Assembly: GCF_021130785.1 (NCBI RefSeq)
Contig: NC_060213.1
Coordinates: 99,130,501 to 99,194,500 of the forward strand
DNA length: 64,000 nt
From: Homalodisca vitripennis
Lineage: Eukaryota; Arthropoda; Insecta; Hemiptera; Cicadellidae
Direction: 5' to 3'
Part shown: positions 22,926 to 34,639 of the stretch, piece after piece
Layout: the number at the start of each line of letters is the position of its first letter
Position numbering within the stretch: the stretch's first letter is position 1
The notes under the pieces: model-generated
The model's database searches: none
What the model saw: the letters and a program-made list of their open reading frames with translations, nothing else
What the model was told of the DNA's origin: nothing
Program-made: the position numbers and the translations under genes

Positions 22926-23440
22926 ATTATTTGAAATATCGAATAGAATATGTTAACCATAAAATAGTTTCCTATTATTCAGACTGAGTATTTTATTAAG
23001 CTGCTCTACAAAACAGTGTAGGCCTACTATAATGAGAGACGCTCTAAATAAAAAGGTATTTTTATTAATTTTTTACGGATTAAAAGTTTTTATAATTACG
23101 TCACTTTTTCAGATATTATATGGCATATTACACAATTACACTAGATTGGAATATTGGAATTGCAATTTAATTTTTATCTTTGTATAAAATATATTTTACC
23201 TCAAATTGCCAACAATAAAAGTAGGTATTCTTGCAAAAAATTCTACAATTTCTAAAAAACTTTTAGTTTTGAACTAGTAGTTCCTTAATTAGATTAGAAA
23301 AGTGTCATTACCCTGACAATTTTGCATTACAAAAATCAGATTTAAAGTGATAGAATAAAGGTTGTGATCAAAATAATACTTCAATATTCTATAATAATTA
23401 GCAGTTTTCACAAAGTGCTAACTATTCTTTACCTGGTTTC
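22926..23440. other. AT-rich, nothing recognised
   Basis: No ORF, repeat or RNA signal that I can support. Confidence 0.5.
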
Positions 23441-23695
23441 ATAAGACAAGTGCAACTGACGATCATCAGCATATAAATGAGCTGTGGAACTTTAGACACA
23501 ACTGGGGAAATCAGTAGTATACAGGATGAAGAACAAAGACCCAAGACAACTAACCTGAGGCACACCCACTATTTTATCAGAGGAGTATATGTCTCACGGC
23601 CTGGCATTGCGATCTGTGGCCAACCCTTTAGATACGATCGCACCCATTCGATTGCATTTTTACTGAATCCATGGAAGTGGCATCAACATTGAATA
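23440..23695 (-). pseudogene. LINE reverse transcriptase palm fragment
   Basis: The minus strand encodes GFSKNAIEWVRSYLKG, then in a second frame GVPQVSCLGSLFFILYTTDF and, after one stop, STAHLYADD, the RT motif C. About 250 bases of a CR1/Jockey-like RT with at least one frameshift. The flanking parts of the element are not recognisable. Confidence 0.75.
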
Positions 23696-24009
23696 ATGCT
23701 TGAAATTGAAATGCTTGCAGAAAGTTAAAAATTTCTAACTGAACTTACCACTACTACTAAGATAAAAATTCCTTTAGTTAGATAAGACTAGAAGTAATAG
23801 GATACAATGACATATTACTTTTGCATATAATAGGGCATTTAATAGTAATTTTTTTGCAAAATTATCTCTTCCTTCAAAATTTTTTTATTTGGGGAATGAC
23901 AGTTTGTTCTGAAAATCTTTGAGGTGCATGTAATATTGATTTTGGTCTTAATTGATGGACACTTTTCCACAATACTAGCCTTGGAATAGGCGATCAATAA
24001 ATATTTTTC
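23696..24009. other. AT-rich, nothing recognised
   Basis: No gene or repeat that I can support. Confidence 0.5.
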
Positions 24010-25600
24010 GTAAAGAGCAAGGGCCTTTAGATACTTGCACCAAGAATTTTACTCCTTACACATAGCTCATGTAGAGGTAGTCTATCAGTAGAGAATTGGG
24101 TGGTTTTTTGATAAGAACTACGTAGATATGTTTTTGAAATACATAAAAGGCATTTATACATGTAATGTATATGAACACATTCACAACAGAATCGACAAAA
24201 TTAGAAGCAAATAAAATATAAAATGACGAGTGTTTCAACTACAAGTTTACCATCAAATATCACAATATAAAATATCATATTACTCTTGGTTATTTAAAAA
24301 TTATATGTAATTTCAGTGAAATTAATTTTTGCAATCTACATTCTAATAAGTTAAAGTCTTCCTTGTGCCCCATAGCAAAGCGTCCGAGTCTATAAGTATG
24401 TCTTGTGTTACAGAATGTACTATAGCAGTGACACAGTTTCTAGGTCCGGTAGTGATAATAAAGGCAAAGTCCTCCTTAACATAACCTTATAAAAAAGTCT
24501 TAAAGCCTGATATCTCTTATAGCAGGAAGCGAATAACCAGGTCTTATACAACCTGTCCATCGTTGAGGAAGAGACCAGTATGAAGAGCGTAGTGCCATTA
24601 GTCTATCCTCAAGTCTTTTTAATCTTCGGTACATCATAATAATGCTTTCTAACATGTACAGATACATTATTCCACCTACAGATGTGATTATCCCTATCTT
24701 TTTCCTATGTAGAAATATAAATTATCTTTAATGCTATAAAATAACGGCTTATGTTTTTCCAAATATTGAGGATAAAATACCGAATTTTTGAAGAAATGCC
24801 TGATGTATTTAAACTTGTGGCTGTTTTCTGAAATTCAGAAAATGTATGTATAATTGTAAAAATCTCACTCATAACTGACGGTGCACATTCCAGTGGTGTT
24901 TACGGGATAATTGCCGCCTGGTAGTGGTGCCCAAACTTTTGAACATCCTCTTACCCTCCTTTGTGGATTTTTCATAACTAAATTAAGTCTAATAATTACA
25001 AATTAATTACATTCGACCCATCAAATGTAATGAATTAAATTAATAAATTTAATATTAATGTAATTAATCGAAATAACACTGTTAACATTGATCATGTATA
25101 CCTTTAAAAGTATGTTTATATTGTTACTGTAATGTTTCAGAAATCTATCTCCCTTTCCTAAGTCAAGTATAGTATTGTAGGACATATTAGCTCCAAAATA
25201 AACATCGCTAAGCTTCGCCAGCATAGATTTAATCTAAACAAAGCCACCGGCTTCTTTAGTTGTTTCACTTAAGTCCTCTATTGTCAAAATTATAATTGAA
25301 ATATGATCCAGTTAAAGCTGGTTCTTAGAATCCTGATGTAATTTCCATGTTTTGATTTAGAATGAGAGACTCTCTACATACATGAAACTACAACAAAAAA
25401 TAAGTATGACAACTAAAAAATAGGCTGAGCTTTATAACCTTTATCAATAGGCTTTATAATATCAGTAAAGCTTATAAATAAAGCTTTATCAATAGGCTGC
25501 CTATTGATAACCAGTTTGCATGTTTGTCTTGTAATCAGACAATAGCAATGGAACGGTTTGAGATACAAGGCTCTGTTAAAAAAAAAAAAAACACACACAA
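24010..25600 (-). repeat. Duplicated GR-like relic block, copy 1
   Basis: About 1.6 kb matching 34640-35980 in the same orientation, with partial similarity to 11220-11720. Shared landmarks: AGAGCAAGGGCCTTT (24015 and 34656), ACTATAGCAGTGACA (24420 and 34960), and CAGACAATAGCAATGGAACGG (25536 and 35926). Open frames inside (for example 24056-24238 and 25021-25224) are not preserved between copies. Confidence 0.7.
25240..25580 (-). pseudogene. GR-like TM5-TM6 relic, copy 1
   Basis: The minus strand reads FHCYCLITRQT near 25550, then, after frame changes, DHISIIILTIEDLSETTKEAGGFV near 25245-25320 and a stop. The plus-strand copy at 36.2-36.5 kb gives the same order (FHCYFLTTNQT, a hydrophobic stretch, LDHTLYISFTITNLSERTKEAG). 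This pattern, a TM6 helix followed by a Ser/Thr- and Glu-rich helix with EAG, resembles the TM5 to loop-3 part of insect gustatory receptors. No intact ORF. Confidence 0.42.
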
Positions 25601-25970
25601 AATACTAAGTTGAAAGATAAATGTATTTAAAAGTAATAATCTAAAATGAAATCTAATGACTAAAAGTTTTAAAACTAGCATAAAAAGTAAGAAATTAATA
25701 CATTTAAACAATATAACGAAGCTAATTGGATTAGAATCCGGCTCTACTGAACTGTCAGCCATCATTTTTTTACCTATAAGAATAATTTTATACCTCAAAC
25801 CTTTTAAGGAACTATTATTGAGTTGTAAAATCATTGGAGATAACAATTATTACACATCGTAACGTTTTTTGTCGATACGTTTATTGCTCAGTCTAACATA
25901 AATCATAAACTGATTTGATTTCACTACCTGAATTTTTAAAATAGATATACATAATTAGAAACTGTGAGTA

Positions 25971-26226
25971 CTAGCCCATAGAATGATCCTTGGCTTGTGC
26001 TATCAACTGACTTTGCTCTGGAGTTGTGTCTATAATCAAAGTACGCGATTGTTTCTTTCCGCGCCGAAGTATGACATAATATTTCCGACGGCCATCACTC
26101 CCTTCTAAAGGTCCATTTTTAAACCACGCTCACTCATGGTCGGTTCCCAGGATGACATCATCGTCAATAGTGGATACCTAAACTTATGGTCTAAAGCCGC
26201 TGCTACCGATCTGGAAGGTGATCACT
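25971..26226 (-). pseudogene. LTR-retroelement protease relic
   Basis: The minus-strand frame contains VSTIDDDVILGTDHE, which resembles the retropepsin core with its IxDDxILGxD pattern, followed by GRRKYYVILRRGKKQ and PEQSQLIAQAKDH before a stop at 25971-25973. Three in-frame stops precede. It lies downstream of the Gag relic in the order expected for a gypsy-like element. Confidence 0.5.
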
Positions 26227-26473
26227 TCTCGGAGCGTCCACTGACCACTCCGTCTAAGTACAGGCTATTCGTCTGCCCAGCGAGAGATTCAATAACAATG
26301 CTAGAGAGAGAGTTGTCCTGAGAAGGAGTAGGCAGTTGCCCCTTCCCATCATGCCTCTTTAATTTTCAGGGGTCTTTAAGAAACGGCTTAGATCGTCATT
26401 TACGGCTTAGATCGTGTTATCCCAGTTCTCAATTTCCTCAATAGCGAAATTCATTCCTTATCATCTTTAGCTC

Positions 26474-27032
26474 TTATATTACCTTTAGAACAAACTCAGT
26501 ATTGCCATTAGTTGCTGACTTAACTTCAACTGAGTGAAATAGATCGTGGCTTCTTGTAGGTTGCGTAACAGCTTGCAATTCCATTGCCTGGATAAATGTC
26601 TCATTGAGATTGTTTGGCGTCCGAACTTCAGCGCCTGTTGTGCCTAAGGCTCAAGGTAAAGTTTTCAATAACGACACTTTCGTAGTCATTGAACATAATG
26701 GACCCATAAGCCCTCCTTCCCAAGCAGGCTGTATCCGCTTCAAATTCCTGTAGGAATTCGTAATTTTTCTGAAGACGATTCTTTAACTACCTGTGGTAGA
26801 GCTGTTCCAATTGATGACGGTTGAATCGAATCTCTAAACGGTTAACCATCTCGCTATAATTTTGCCTCTCTGTATAACTGAAATAGTTGTCCACGTCATG
26901 CTCTTTATGTTCTCGTCTAAGATCCATTACGTTGAGTTCTACAAGCCTTACAATCATAGTACCCATTGCCTTTATCACACAACTATCCTTATTCCACTTT
27001 TGACACCAAGGCTCTAAGTTAACGGAATTCAT
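26474..27032 (-). pseudogene. LTR-retroelement Gag relic
   Basis: The minus strand encodes FSYTERQNYSEMVNRLEIRF and, after one stop, LKNRLQKNYEFLQEFEADTA, then DYESVVIENFTL and, in a shifted frame, VRTPNNLNETFIQAMELQAV. This is the order of a retrotransposon capsid domain (the L..RF region and the later R.P..L..A...E region). One stop and at least one frameshift. No LTRs could be delimited. Confidence 0.6.
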
Positions 27033-27769
27033 AAAATGATAAGGAGTTGAAATTGAGTAATTTATAATTTTATGTAGTTCTGCATAGTTTTTCTATAAAA
27101 CAGCAGTTAAATCTTTCATTGCTGCAGTACTCGGTCACTACAATATTTTTTATTTAAAATAACATTATTGAATTGTGTAAAATTTGATTTCGTAGGTTTC
27201 TTTAATTCATATATATAATACTCTTTTGGAAACAGACTTTCGGCATACTAAGCAAGGTAAGGATAGAAACAGATACTATTTTGCGAATAACTTTAATATC
27301 TTTACACTGATTCGAAGAATAAAGTGGTGGAATTTTTTTAATAATTTCTGAATACTGTGTACTATACAAGAGTACAGCGTGATCTAAATAAGACTAGTTA
27401 GTAGAATTAATATTGGGAAAATCATATCTTAAAGAAATGTCATATTCTCTCACAATCATTATTTTAAAACGAAACATGGCATAAATTGTCCCCGATTAAC
27501 TCTGAAAACTATTATTAAATGATATGAGAATATATGTTTTGTCTAAAGAAAATCTCCTAACATTCATAATAAAAGACATATTTAATAAATTTTGTGATGT
27601 TGGGTCGAACTTGTGATGTCGAGTTAGTTTTTCTTTGTAACTTTTAACCTCGATCCTTATTTATTTTAATATGTTTTCCCAGCCTCTCAATCTACTTTAT
27701 TACATGACCTCGTCTTTTTTCCTAACCGTAAATGTATTATAATGACACTGAGTTATCAAGAAGAATAAT

Positions 27770-27830
<61 letters not shown>

Positions 27831-29390
27831 TATTGTTAAACCTGAGAATATCCATTGATATTAATTTAGCTAGTTAACTGTTTGGCTCACAGAGTAATGT
27901 ATTTTCAAACCATGACACCTAAAGATTCCATCCACTACTAACTAATTGATTTGGAGTTACACTAAACACTAAACGAAATCTTATTATTAATACTATCACA
28001 ACATCCACTAAAGTGTTCTAAATAAAAATGTTTTTTTAATATGATGAAATAAATCATTACTATGTTAACTGTAAGATCAGAAAAGTATACCGATGTGACA
28101 TACCGTACTCAAAGAAATTTAATTAGTTAGACCCATTAGAGTGCAGTGCAATATGATAATGCATGGCAACACTGTCTGCAATCTACTGATTGCATTTTTT
28201 TAATTTTGATAAGTTATTTGATGTTGATACATTGAACTTAGGCTTGAATCTTGATTAATTGTAATCAGTAATATGAATAAAAAATCTAAACGTTCATTGA
28301 ATTATGTAAAGGTAGAAATCAAAACACAAGTAAAAACATTGTTTTTTAAGTACCAAACTCAATATTTCATAATTAATGAGGATTAAATAGTGTTAAATAC
28401 CTACTTTTGAATATTATAACTCAATTTGTGTTAACTACTATACGCTTTACTTACCATCAGGTTGATTTTTCCTAATCACTCCTAGACTATTTTGGGACCA
28501 TTAGATAGGTCGGGAAATTATCATTATTGTACCGAACGAAGTATAACCAACTGATACCATCCTCATATGTTTTTGTTCGCGAATGTTTCTACGGGGAATT
28601 AAGTAAAGAATTATGTTAGAAAACATTGTTGTTTTATGTTTGTTTCTGTTAGAAAGTTTGGACATAAGCCAAAAAATAAATTTACTTGTAATAGGCATGT
28701 ACACAAATACTATGATGTATATATTCATAAATAATACTACAGGATTGCAGCACTGTTGTATTTCATAAGAACTATCATTGTATATATTGTCTAGCGACTC
28801 AATCCAACCTTAAATAAACACACACAGTATTCGGCTCTGTGTCAGTAAATCTAATTACTTGAAAAGCTTTCAAATTTTCTATTATTCTGTCTGTAAGTAT
28901 GGCTGTATGCCTTTCTCTCCATCAGTCTGCCAAATTTCTCGAAAATGATATGTCACTCCATGTAATTTGACTAAGCATTTGTGAATACTTTTATAATAGT
29001 CTAATCGATAACAAATGCGGCAAAAAAATTTAAGAATAAATAATATTGTAATCAAACTGAACACAACAAAATAAGATATTAACAAGTGGCATGTTTTTGT
29101 ACTAAGACTATAGTTTTTAAATTTTACATGCAGCCTCAGCCCATACATCAACAACCAAACGAGTTCATACACATATAATATACTTAGAACATGTCTATAT
29201 ACTCAAGAGATTATATATTGTTTTCGATTCTCACTAAGAAAATCTTTGGAACAAAATTTATAATATAATAAATTGAACGAAGTGATGCCTGTAGAGTCCC
29301 CTATACTTTTTCCTAATAAAATTTACACAATCATGTATAAATTTATAACTAAATCCATTGGCATAAATACATGTATATAAAATTATAATA
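27033..29390. other. AT-rich non-coding stretch
   Basis: Holds a (TA)n run at 27775-27828. A minus-strand frame at 28882-29172 (96 codons, GTG start, one strongly hydrophobic segment near residues 28-47) could be a decayed receptor exon, but I cannot support it. Confidence 0.5.
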
Positions 29391-29580
29391 ATTTGGATAG
29401 CGTCTCTAGCCTACGCACAGGCTGCTTGCCCATGTAGGCTAATTTCCAACAAATATATATTTAGAAATTACAATGTTTTACAATTTCATTGTTAACAAAA
29501 ATTTATTTGCAAAGCCATTTGTAATCTCTGTACCTATATGAAGATTGTTGAAATAAATTTATATTTCATTTCATTTCATA
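29390..29580 (+). repeat. LINE 3' end with ATTTC-repeat tail
   Basis: The sequence ends AAATAAATTTATATTTC followed by ATTTC pentamers (29557-29579), a short-repeat tail typical of some CR1/RTE-type LINEs. The upstream 160 bases look like 3' UTR. Coding parts are absent. Confidence 0.45.
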
Positions 29581-29592
29581 TATATATATATA

Positions 29593-30039
29593 CAGGGTGT
29601 ATATTATGTCTGGAAACACCCAAATATATCCTTTAATAATTTAAATATAAATTTGAAACCTCTTACAATCGTGATAGAGATTGGGCATCTACTTTTTGGA
29701 ACAATGTTTTGTTATGTCACACCAACGGGGGACGTCCTGCCGAGGGTATCGTGAATATTCTTATTGGAAGCCTATACCTTGTGATACATAATTTTAAAGG
29801 TAATAGCTTACTGAATTGAATGCCACAAACCGCATCTCAAAGGAATTATTCTATCAGAAAATAGAGCATTTTTAGTATTGAAAATTTACTGATGTTCAAC
29901 AATGTAATTTTAACATGGTTCTTGCCACAAAATGTGTTACACTAATTTTTTAGCATTTTTTAAATGTTCAATTAAAATAAAATAAACAATTTATTTTTAA
30001 GCTGGTTTCATTAGTACAAATTTACCAGTTTTTATTACA
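29593..30039 (+). repeat. Left 447-bp terminal inverted repeat
   Basis: Matches the reverse complement of 31520-31966 with only scattered differences, up to TTTTTATTACA at the inner edge. Confidence 0.92.
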
Positions 30040-30344
30040 ATGAATAAAACTTATGAGTCACTTTCTCTGATTACTTATGAATCTGTACTTGGTGTTTTTC
30101 CAGTCAGCAGGAAGGTTTAAAGAGACAAAGGTCACTAGCCTATGAGAAACATTATTGTGTTATTAATCATCTGGTCTACAGGTTTCAGTTTGTTGAGCAT
30201 GGAGCTTTCACTAGACAGGTCTAAGCTTGGGAATTACAAATGGACAAAGGTCATATCATTCCTGTCGAGTTAATCAGTGTCTCTGAAGCATTGCTGTCAA
30301 CAAGTTATCTAATTACAGTAGTTCAGTTTTTATTTGGCATTTTA

Positions 30345-31415
30345 ATGGAATTGTCTGAAAGAGAACGAATTACTCTGTTGATGATGCGAGGATATGGCGA
30401 TCGTCAAAGATCTTATCGGGAAGTTTGTAATTTGTTTAATGACACTTTCCCAGAAAGGAATCCCATAAGTGTTTCAACAATATCAAAAACTATTGAGCGT
30501 TTTGAAATGACAGGGAGTGTACGTAATCGGGCAAAGTCGGGTAGGATACAATCTGCAACAGATGAAGAACATGCACTAGATGTTTTGCAAACATTTATTG
30601 AAGACCCACATACATCGCTCAGAAAAGCTGCACAGCAACATGATATGCACCCTATGTCTGTGAGTAAGATTTTGAAAATTAATAAATACAAACCATTTAA
30701 AGTTCATTTAGTCCAACAGATAAGTGAGGATGATTACGACAGAAGAGTTGAGTTTTGTGAACTTGTGATGCGCAAATGTGATGACAATAGAGATTTTCTG
30801 ACCAACATACTATTTTCTGATGAGGCAACTTTTTTCCTAAATGGCAATGTTAACAGGCACAATTGCCGTTACTGGGATAGTGAAAACCCACATTGGATTA
30901 CTGAGTCCCATTCACAGCAACCACAAAAACTGAACGTATGGTGTGGAATTTTAGGTAACAAAATTGTTGGACCCTTTTTCATCAATGGAAATTTAAATGC
31001 CGAACTTTACTACAATATGCTCCAAAATGAAATAATCCCAGCTATTCAAATTGCATCAGGAGAATACTTTGATAATGTATGGTTTCAACAGGATGGTGCT
31101 CCACCCCATTATGGGAGACAGGTAAGAGAGTATTTGGATTTAAGGTTTCCTCATAAATGGATTGGCCGAAGAGGAGAAATCGAATGGCCTCCAAGATCTC
31201 CGGATTTGTCACCAATCGATTATTTCCTATGGGGTCATTTAAAATCCAATGTTTATAGAAGAAAGCCTCATAATTTGGAAGACCTAAGAAACAGGATTAT
31301 AGAGGAGATTGCTTTGATAACTGAAGAAATGTTAGGCAACTCTGTCGAATCATTTTACACAAGATTGGCTCATTGTCAAACCGTAGAAGGAACACAGTTC
31401 GAACAATTGCTTTGA
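30345..31415 (+). CDS. DD41D (rosa-like) transposase, intact, 356 aa
   Basis: Cut-and-paste transposase acting on the terminal repeats. I choose the ATG at 30345 (MELSERERITLLMM): this is where helix-turn-helix transposases of this type begin. The in-frame ATG at 30240 only adds a hydrophobic, unlikely extension. Two N-terminal helix-turn-helix regions (about residues 10-60 and 75-112, the latter with AAQQHDMHPMSVSKILK) are followed by the catalytic domain: Asp159 in LFSDEATF, Asp250 in WFQQDGAPPH and Asp292 in SPDLSPIDYFLWG. The last two are separated by 41 residues, the DD41D spacing described for rosa-type elements. WVPHPL-like linker motifs of true mariners are not seen. The stop at 31413-31415 precedes the right repeat by about 100 bases. 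Confidence 0.95.
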   Translation: MELSERERITLLMMRGYGDRQRSYREVCNLFNDTFPERNPISVSTISKTIERFEMTGSVRNRAKSGRIQSATDEEHALDVLQTFIEDPHTSLRKAAQQHDMHPMSVSKILKINKYKPFKVHLVQQISEDDYDRRVEFCELVMRKCDDNRDFLTNILFSDEATFFLNGNVNRHNCRYWDSENPHWITESHSQQPQKLNVWCGILGNKIVGPFFINGNLNAELYYNMLQNEIIPAIQIASGEYFDNVWFQQDGAPPHYGRQVREYLDLRFPHKWIGRRGEIEWPPRSPDLSPIDYFLWGHLKSNVYRRKPHNLEDLRNRIIEEIALITEEMLGNSVESFYTRLAHCQTVEGTQFEQLL

Positions 31416-31519
31416 CACCAAATGCAGGTAAAACGTTTGTTGTAAGACTTTTCTAACAGCATACATTATTTTTTATTTGTAATAAGAAATCAATAACATA
31501 AGTATTTCCATAATTGTAC

Positions 31520-31960
31520 TGTAATAAAAACTGGCAAATTTGTGCTAATAGAACCAGCTTAAAATGAAATTTTTGTTTTATTTAATTGAACATTTAAAAA
31601 AAATGCTAAAAAATTAGTGTAACACATTTTGTGGCAAGAACCATGTTAAAATTACATTGTTGAACATCAGTAAATTTTCAATACTAAAAATGCTCTATTT
31701 TCTGATAGAATAATTCCCTTGAGATGCGGTTTGTGGCATTCAATTCAGTAAGCTATTACCTTTAAAATTATGTATCACAAGGTATAGGCTTCCATTAAGA
31801 ATATTCACGATACCCTCGGCAGGACGTCCCCCGTTGGTGTGACATAACAAAACATTGTTCCAAAAAGTAGATGCCCAATCTCTATCACGATTGTAAGAGG
31901 TTTCAAATTTATATTTAAATTATTAAAGGATATATTTGGGTGTTTCCAGACATAATATAC

Positions 31961-31966
<6 letters not shown>
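31520..31966 (-). repeat. Right 447-bp terminal inverted repeat
   Basis: Inverted partner of 29593-30039. The outermost base differs (C at the left, T read inward from the right); otherwise the outer 28 bases agree. Confidence 0.92.

Positions 31967-32042
<76 letters not shown>
31967..32042. repeat. (TA)n microsatellite, about 76 bp
   Basis: Directly adjoins the right end of the DD41D element; 10 bp of the same repeat lies at the left end (29581-29592), consistent with insertion into a TA tract. Confidence 0.95.
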
Positions 32043-32044
<2 letters not shown>

Positions 32045-34639
32045 GAATCTTAGCTTCAAAACCAAGCATTAAAAAATTTTACCATGTACATATTCACAGT
32101 ACTATTACAAGACACTCTCATTCATTTAGCTTGCGTTCCATTCCAAAAAGTACCACACCTCGAAGCCGCTATCCACTATACCCTCTGAACTGTATAGATT
32201 CTTTTAGTTGTTTTAAAACGTAAGCATTATCATTACCACTGCATTAACTTCCCCATCAATCTCAACACTAAAATTTGGTTTAGGTTGAAAAACTCGAGGT
32301 TGAGTGGAAGATAGGACTCAAACAGCCTTAAAAACGTGTCAAAAAATCGACATATTTAATTTAATTTTACTACTGAACCCTCTATATATTGCCAGACCCG
32401 ACATTATACCTTATTTCACCATTCAAAATTAGGGTTGTAAGCCCTCTTCTGTGATAGTCCGTACACACACTTATAATTTAATCTGAAATCTAAATCGTAA
32501 CATAACCCATTTTTACTTTTCAGCATTGTTACAAATATGAGAGCAAAGATAGAGTTTAACAGCACAAAACGTAAGATTCATATAATTTTTTTTACTTAAC
32601 ACAGGGAAACAGATAATGACATTGTTAATATTTCCTCTGTATTTCTAAAGATGTATATTTTATTTTAGGTCTTATTGTTAATTAACAGTTATAGTACCCA
32701 TTTCAAATTATTAATTTGCGTAAATAATTTTATTTTTTACTTCGCCGGGAAGATATTCATATGATCATTTGTTTATGTATACATTTCAACTGCATAAGGA
32801 CAATATAATTTCAACAGGCCCTTTGAATTTATTGAAAATTAAATATTGTCAGGTCTAGAACTAGTATAGGTACTGAATTCATGGAGTTGTCGAATTGAGT
32901 TCGACGAATAATGTAACAACATTCCGTTTTTAGCCATATTAGATTACAAGGTATGCATAACAACAAATGCAGTGTGGTTATTAATACGTCATTATCAATT
33001 TTACCAAAATAACGTAGTACTTATACCTATATAGGACTTGGCAATATAATTTAACGAAAGACTTTGACATGGTTCAAGTATTATTTGTTAGCTGGAGTGA
33101 AAATAATATCAATATTATATGTTACTTATTTGTTATGGAATTCTCTTTGTGTGTTCTCTCTGTAATACAATTTATCCTCAAAATAAAATACAATACCTTT
33201 CATAAAATGCAGACATATAACTTTAGTTCTAAAAATATTAGAAATCTTTGTTACAAATTATTTTAAGTTAACGAAAAGGGAAGATTTAATAATATTTTAT
33301 TGCCTGAGATACATTAAAGTCTAACCACTCGTGGACCTGGAAAATTTTATATCTGTTTGTCTGTCAGGTATTCAATAGGATGAGACCATTTCTGTTTTGT
33401 ATTTTTTGTGTACATTTTTTTCTGTACGATCCTTCCCTGTGCGCCTGTCTCGAGAATGTCATGATGTATGGACTTTAAATTTTCATGCAACTTCACGAAC
33501 CGTGTTAAGCGATACGTGGTATTGCATAATACTGTCATGAAAAAATAAATATTTTTGAATATTACCAGATAATTGTTCTTCGAAGTGTAAACATGTTTTT
33601 TAATAAAAAATTTTTATTTGATACTTTAAAGGGACTATGAATTGACTTTAAGGTCACCGTTTTACAAACATTTTTCAAATTATTCATCGTATACAGTATG
33701 TATTACCATTCACTTTATAAGATCTTTCAAAAAGAAATATACACGAAAATAAATAATATGGTCGTAATAATAAAAAATACAACTTTTTATATATTTCCAT
33801 TTTTAATAAGTCTTTCTACTGTGGTTCGTTTATTAAGTCGTTTTTTTGTGATTTAATTTGCACACAAAACTTCATTCAAAGTCTTGCTGTCAAATTTATT
33901 TTACTATTGTATTAAACTTAACAGTGATATAACGCAACGTGACCCTATACTTAACTTGACCATACATTTTTAGAATATTTGATAATTAATTGCAGTGGTT
34001 AATGGAATAAATTTAAGGTTTTATCGCTGGTAATTTCATAATACATTTACTGTTGTGTTACAGACTATAAATTTTTATCATATCATAGATATTTCTTTCC
34101 AAGTTCATATATTTGTTAGATTAAAATGTTTTATTTTTAATTTCATGATTCAAAACCATACTTGGTGAACTCAGTAGCCTGGAATATATTATATTAAGGG
34201 ATATTGTAATAAATGTGCTGAATATATTGTGTACGTTAACTGCTCTTTGTATTTAGTCCTCAATTAATTTAAAAACAAAATGTAACAATTGAATTGTTTC
34301 CTAAATTAATTATGATTGATTAATACGTTAAGAAAGTAATACTCTATTATTGTAAATAATCAGAAACATTACGTAACACGACATGGGTGGTATACTATGT
34401 ATGCAATTTAGTTAAAATATACTGCAAATAACGTAAATGTCTATATTTGGTTTATCCTTGTAATTGTGAGTTGGGCATGTTAAATTGAATATTTTTACAA
34501 GATTCAATTACAAACAACAAAATAATAATGGTCGCACCACGTGTATATTTTCTTAAAGGTTATTTTTCACTAACGTCTCAAAGAATAGCCTCTATAGCTG
34601 ACATTACAGAGTCTGATACACGATTTAAGTGAGTGGACT
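32043..34639. other. AT-rich, nothing recognised
   Basis: Short open frames at 33069-33266 (plus) and 33347-33538 (minus) have no recognisable domain. No RNA or repeat signal that I can support. Confidence 0.5.

Larger units (their letters stand above)
29593..31966 (+). mobile_element. DD41D Tc1/mariner-family transposon, near complete
   Basis: 2374-bp element beginning CAGGGTGTATATTATGTC and ending in the inverted copy (…ATAATATACACCCTA). It is flanked by TA dinucleotides and sits within a TA microsatellite. Terminal inverted repeats are about 447 bp (29593-30039 and 31520-31966), nearly identical. They enclose one transposase gene with all catalytic residues. The near identity of the arms and the open ORF indicate recent activity. 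Confidence 0.94.

Noticed and set aside
26136..26321. Plus-strand ORF in a GC-richer patch
   Set aside because: Antisense of the LTR-element protease relic on the minus strand.
28882..29172. 96-codon minus frame with one hydrophobic helix, possibly a receptor N-terminal exon
   Set aside because: GTG start, no family signature, and no conserved copy in the window; AT-rich DNA readily gives such frames.
30240..30344. N-terminal 35-codon extension of the transposase
   Set aside because: Hydrophobic and unlike transposase N-termini; the ATG at 30345 starts the recognisable helix-turn-helix domain.
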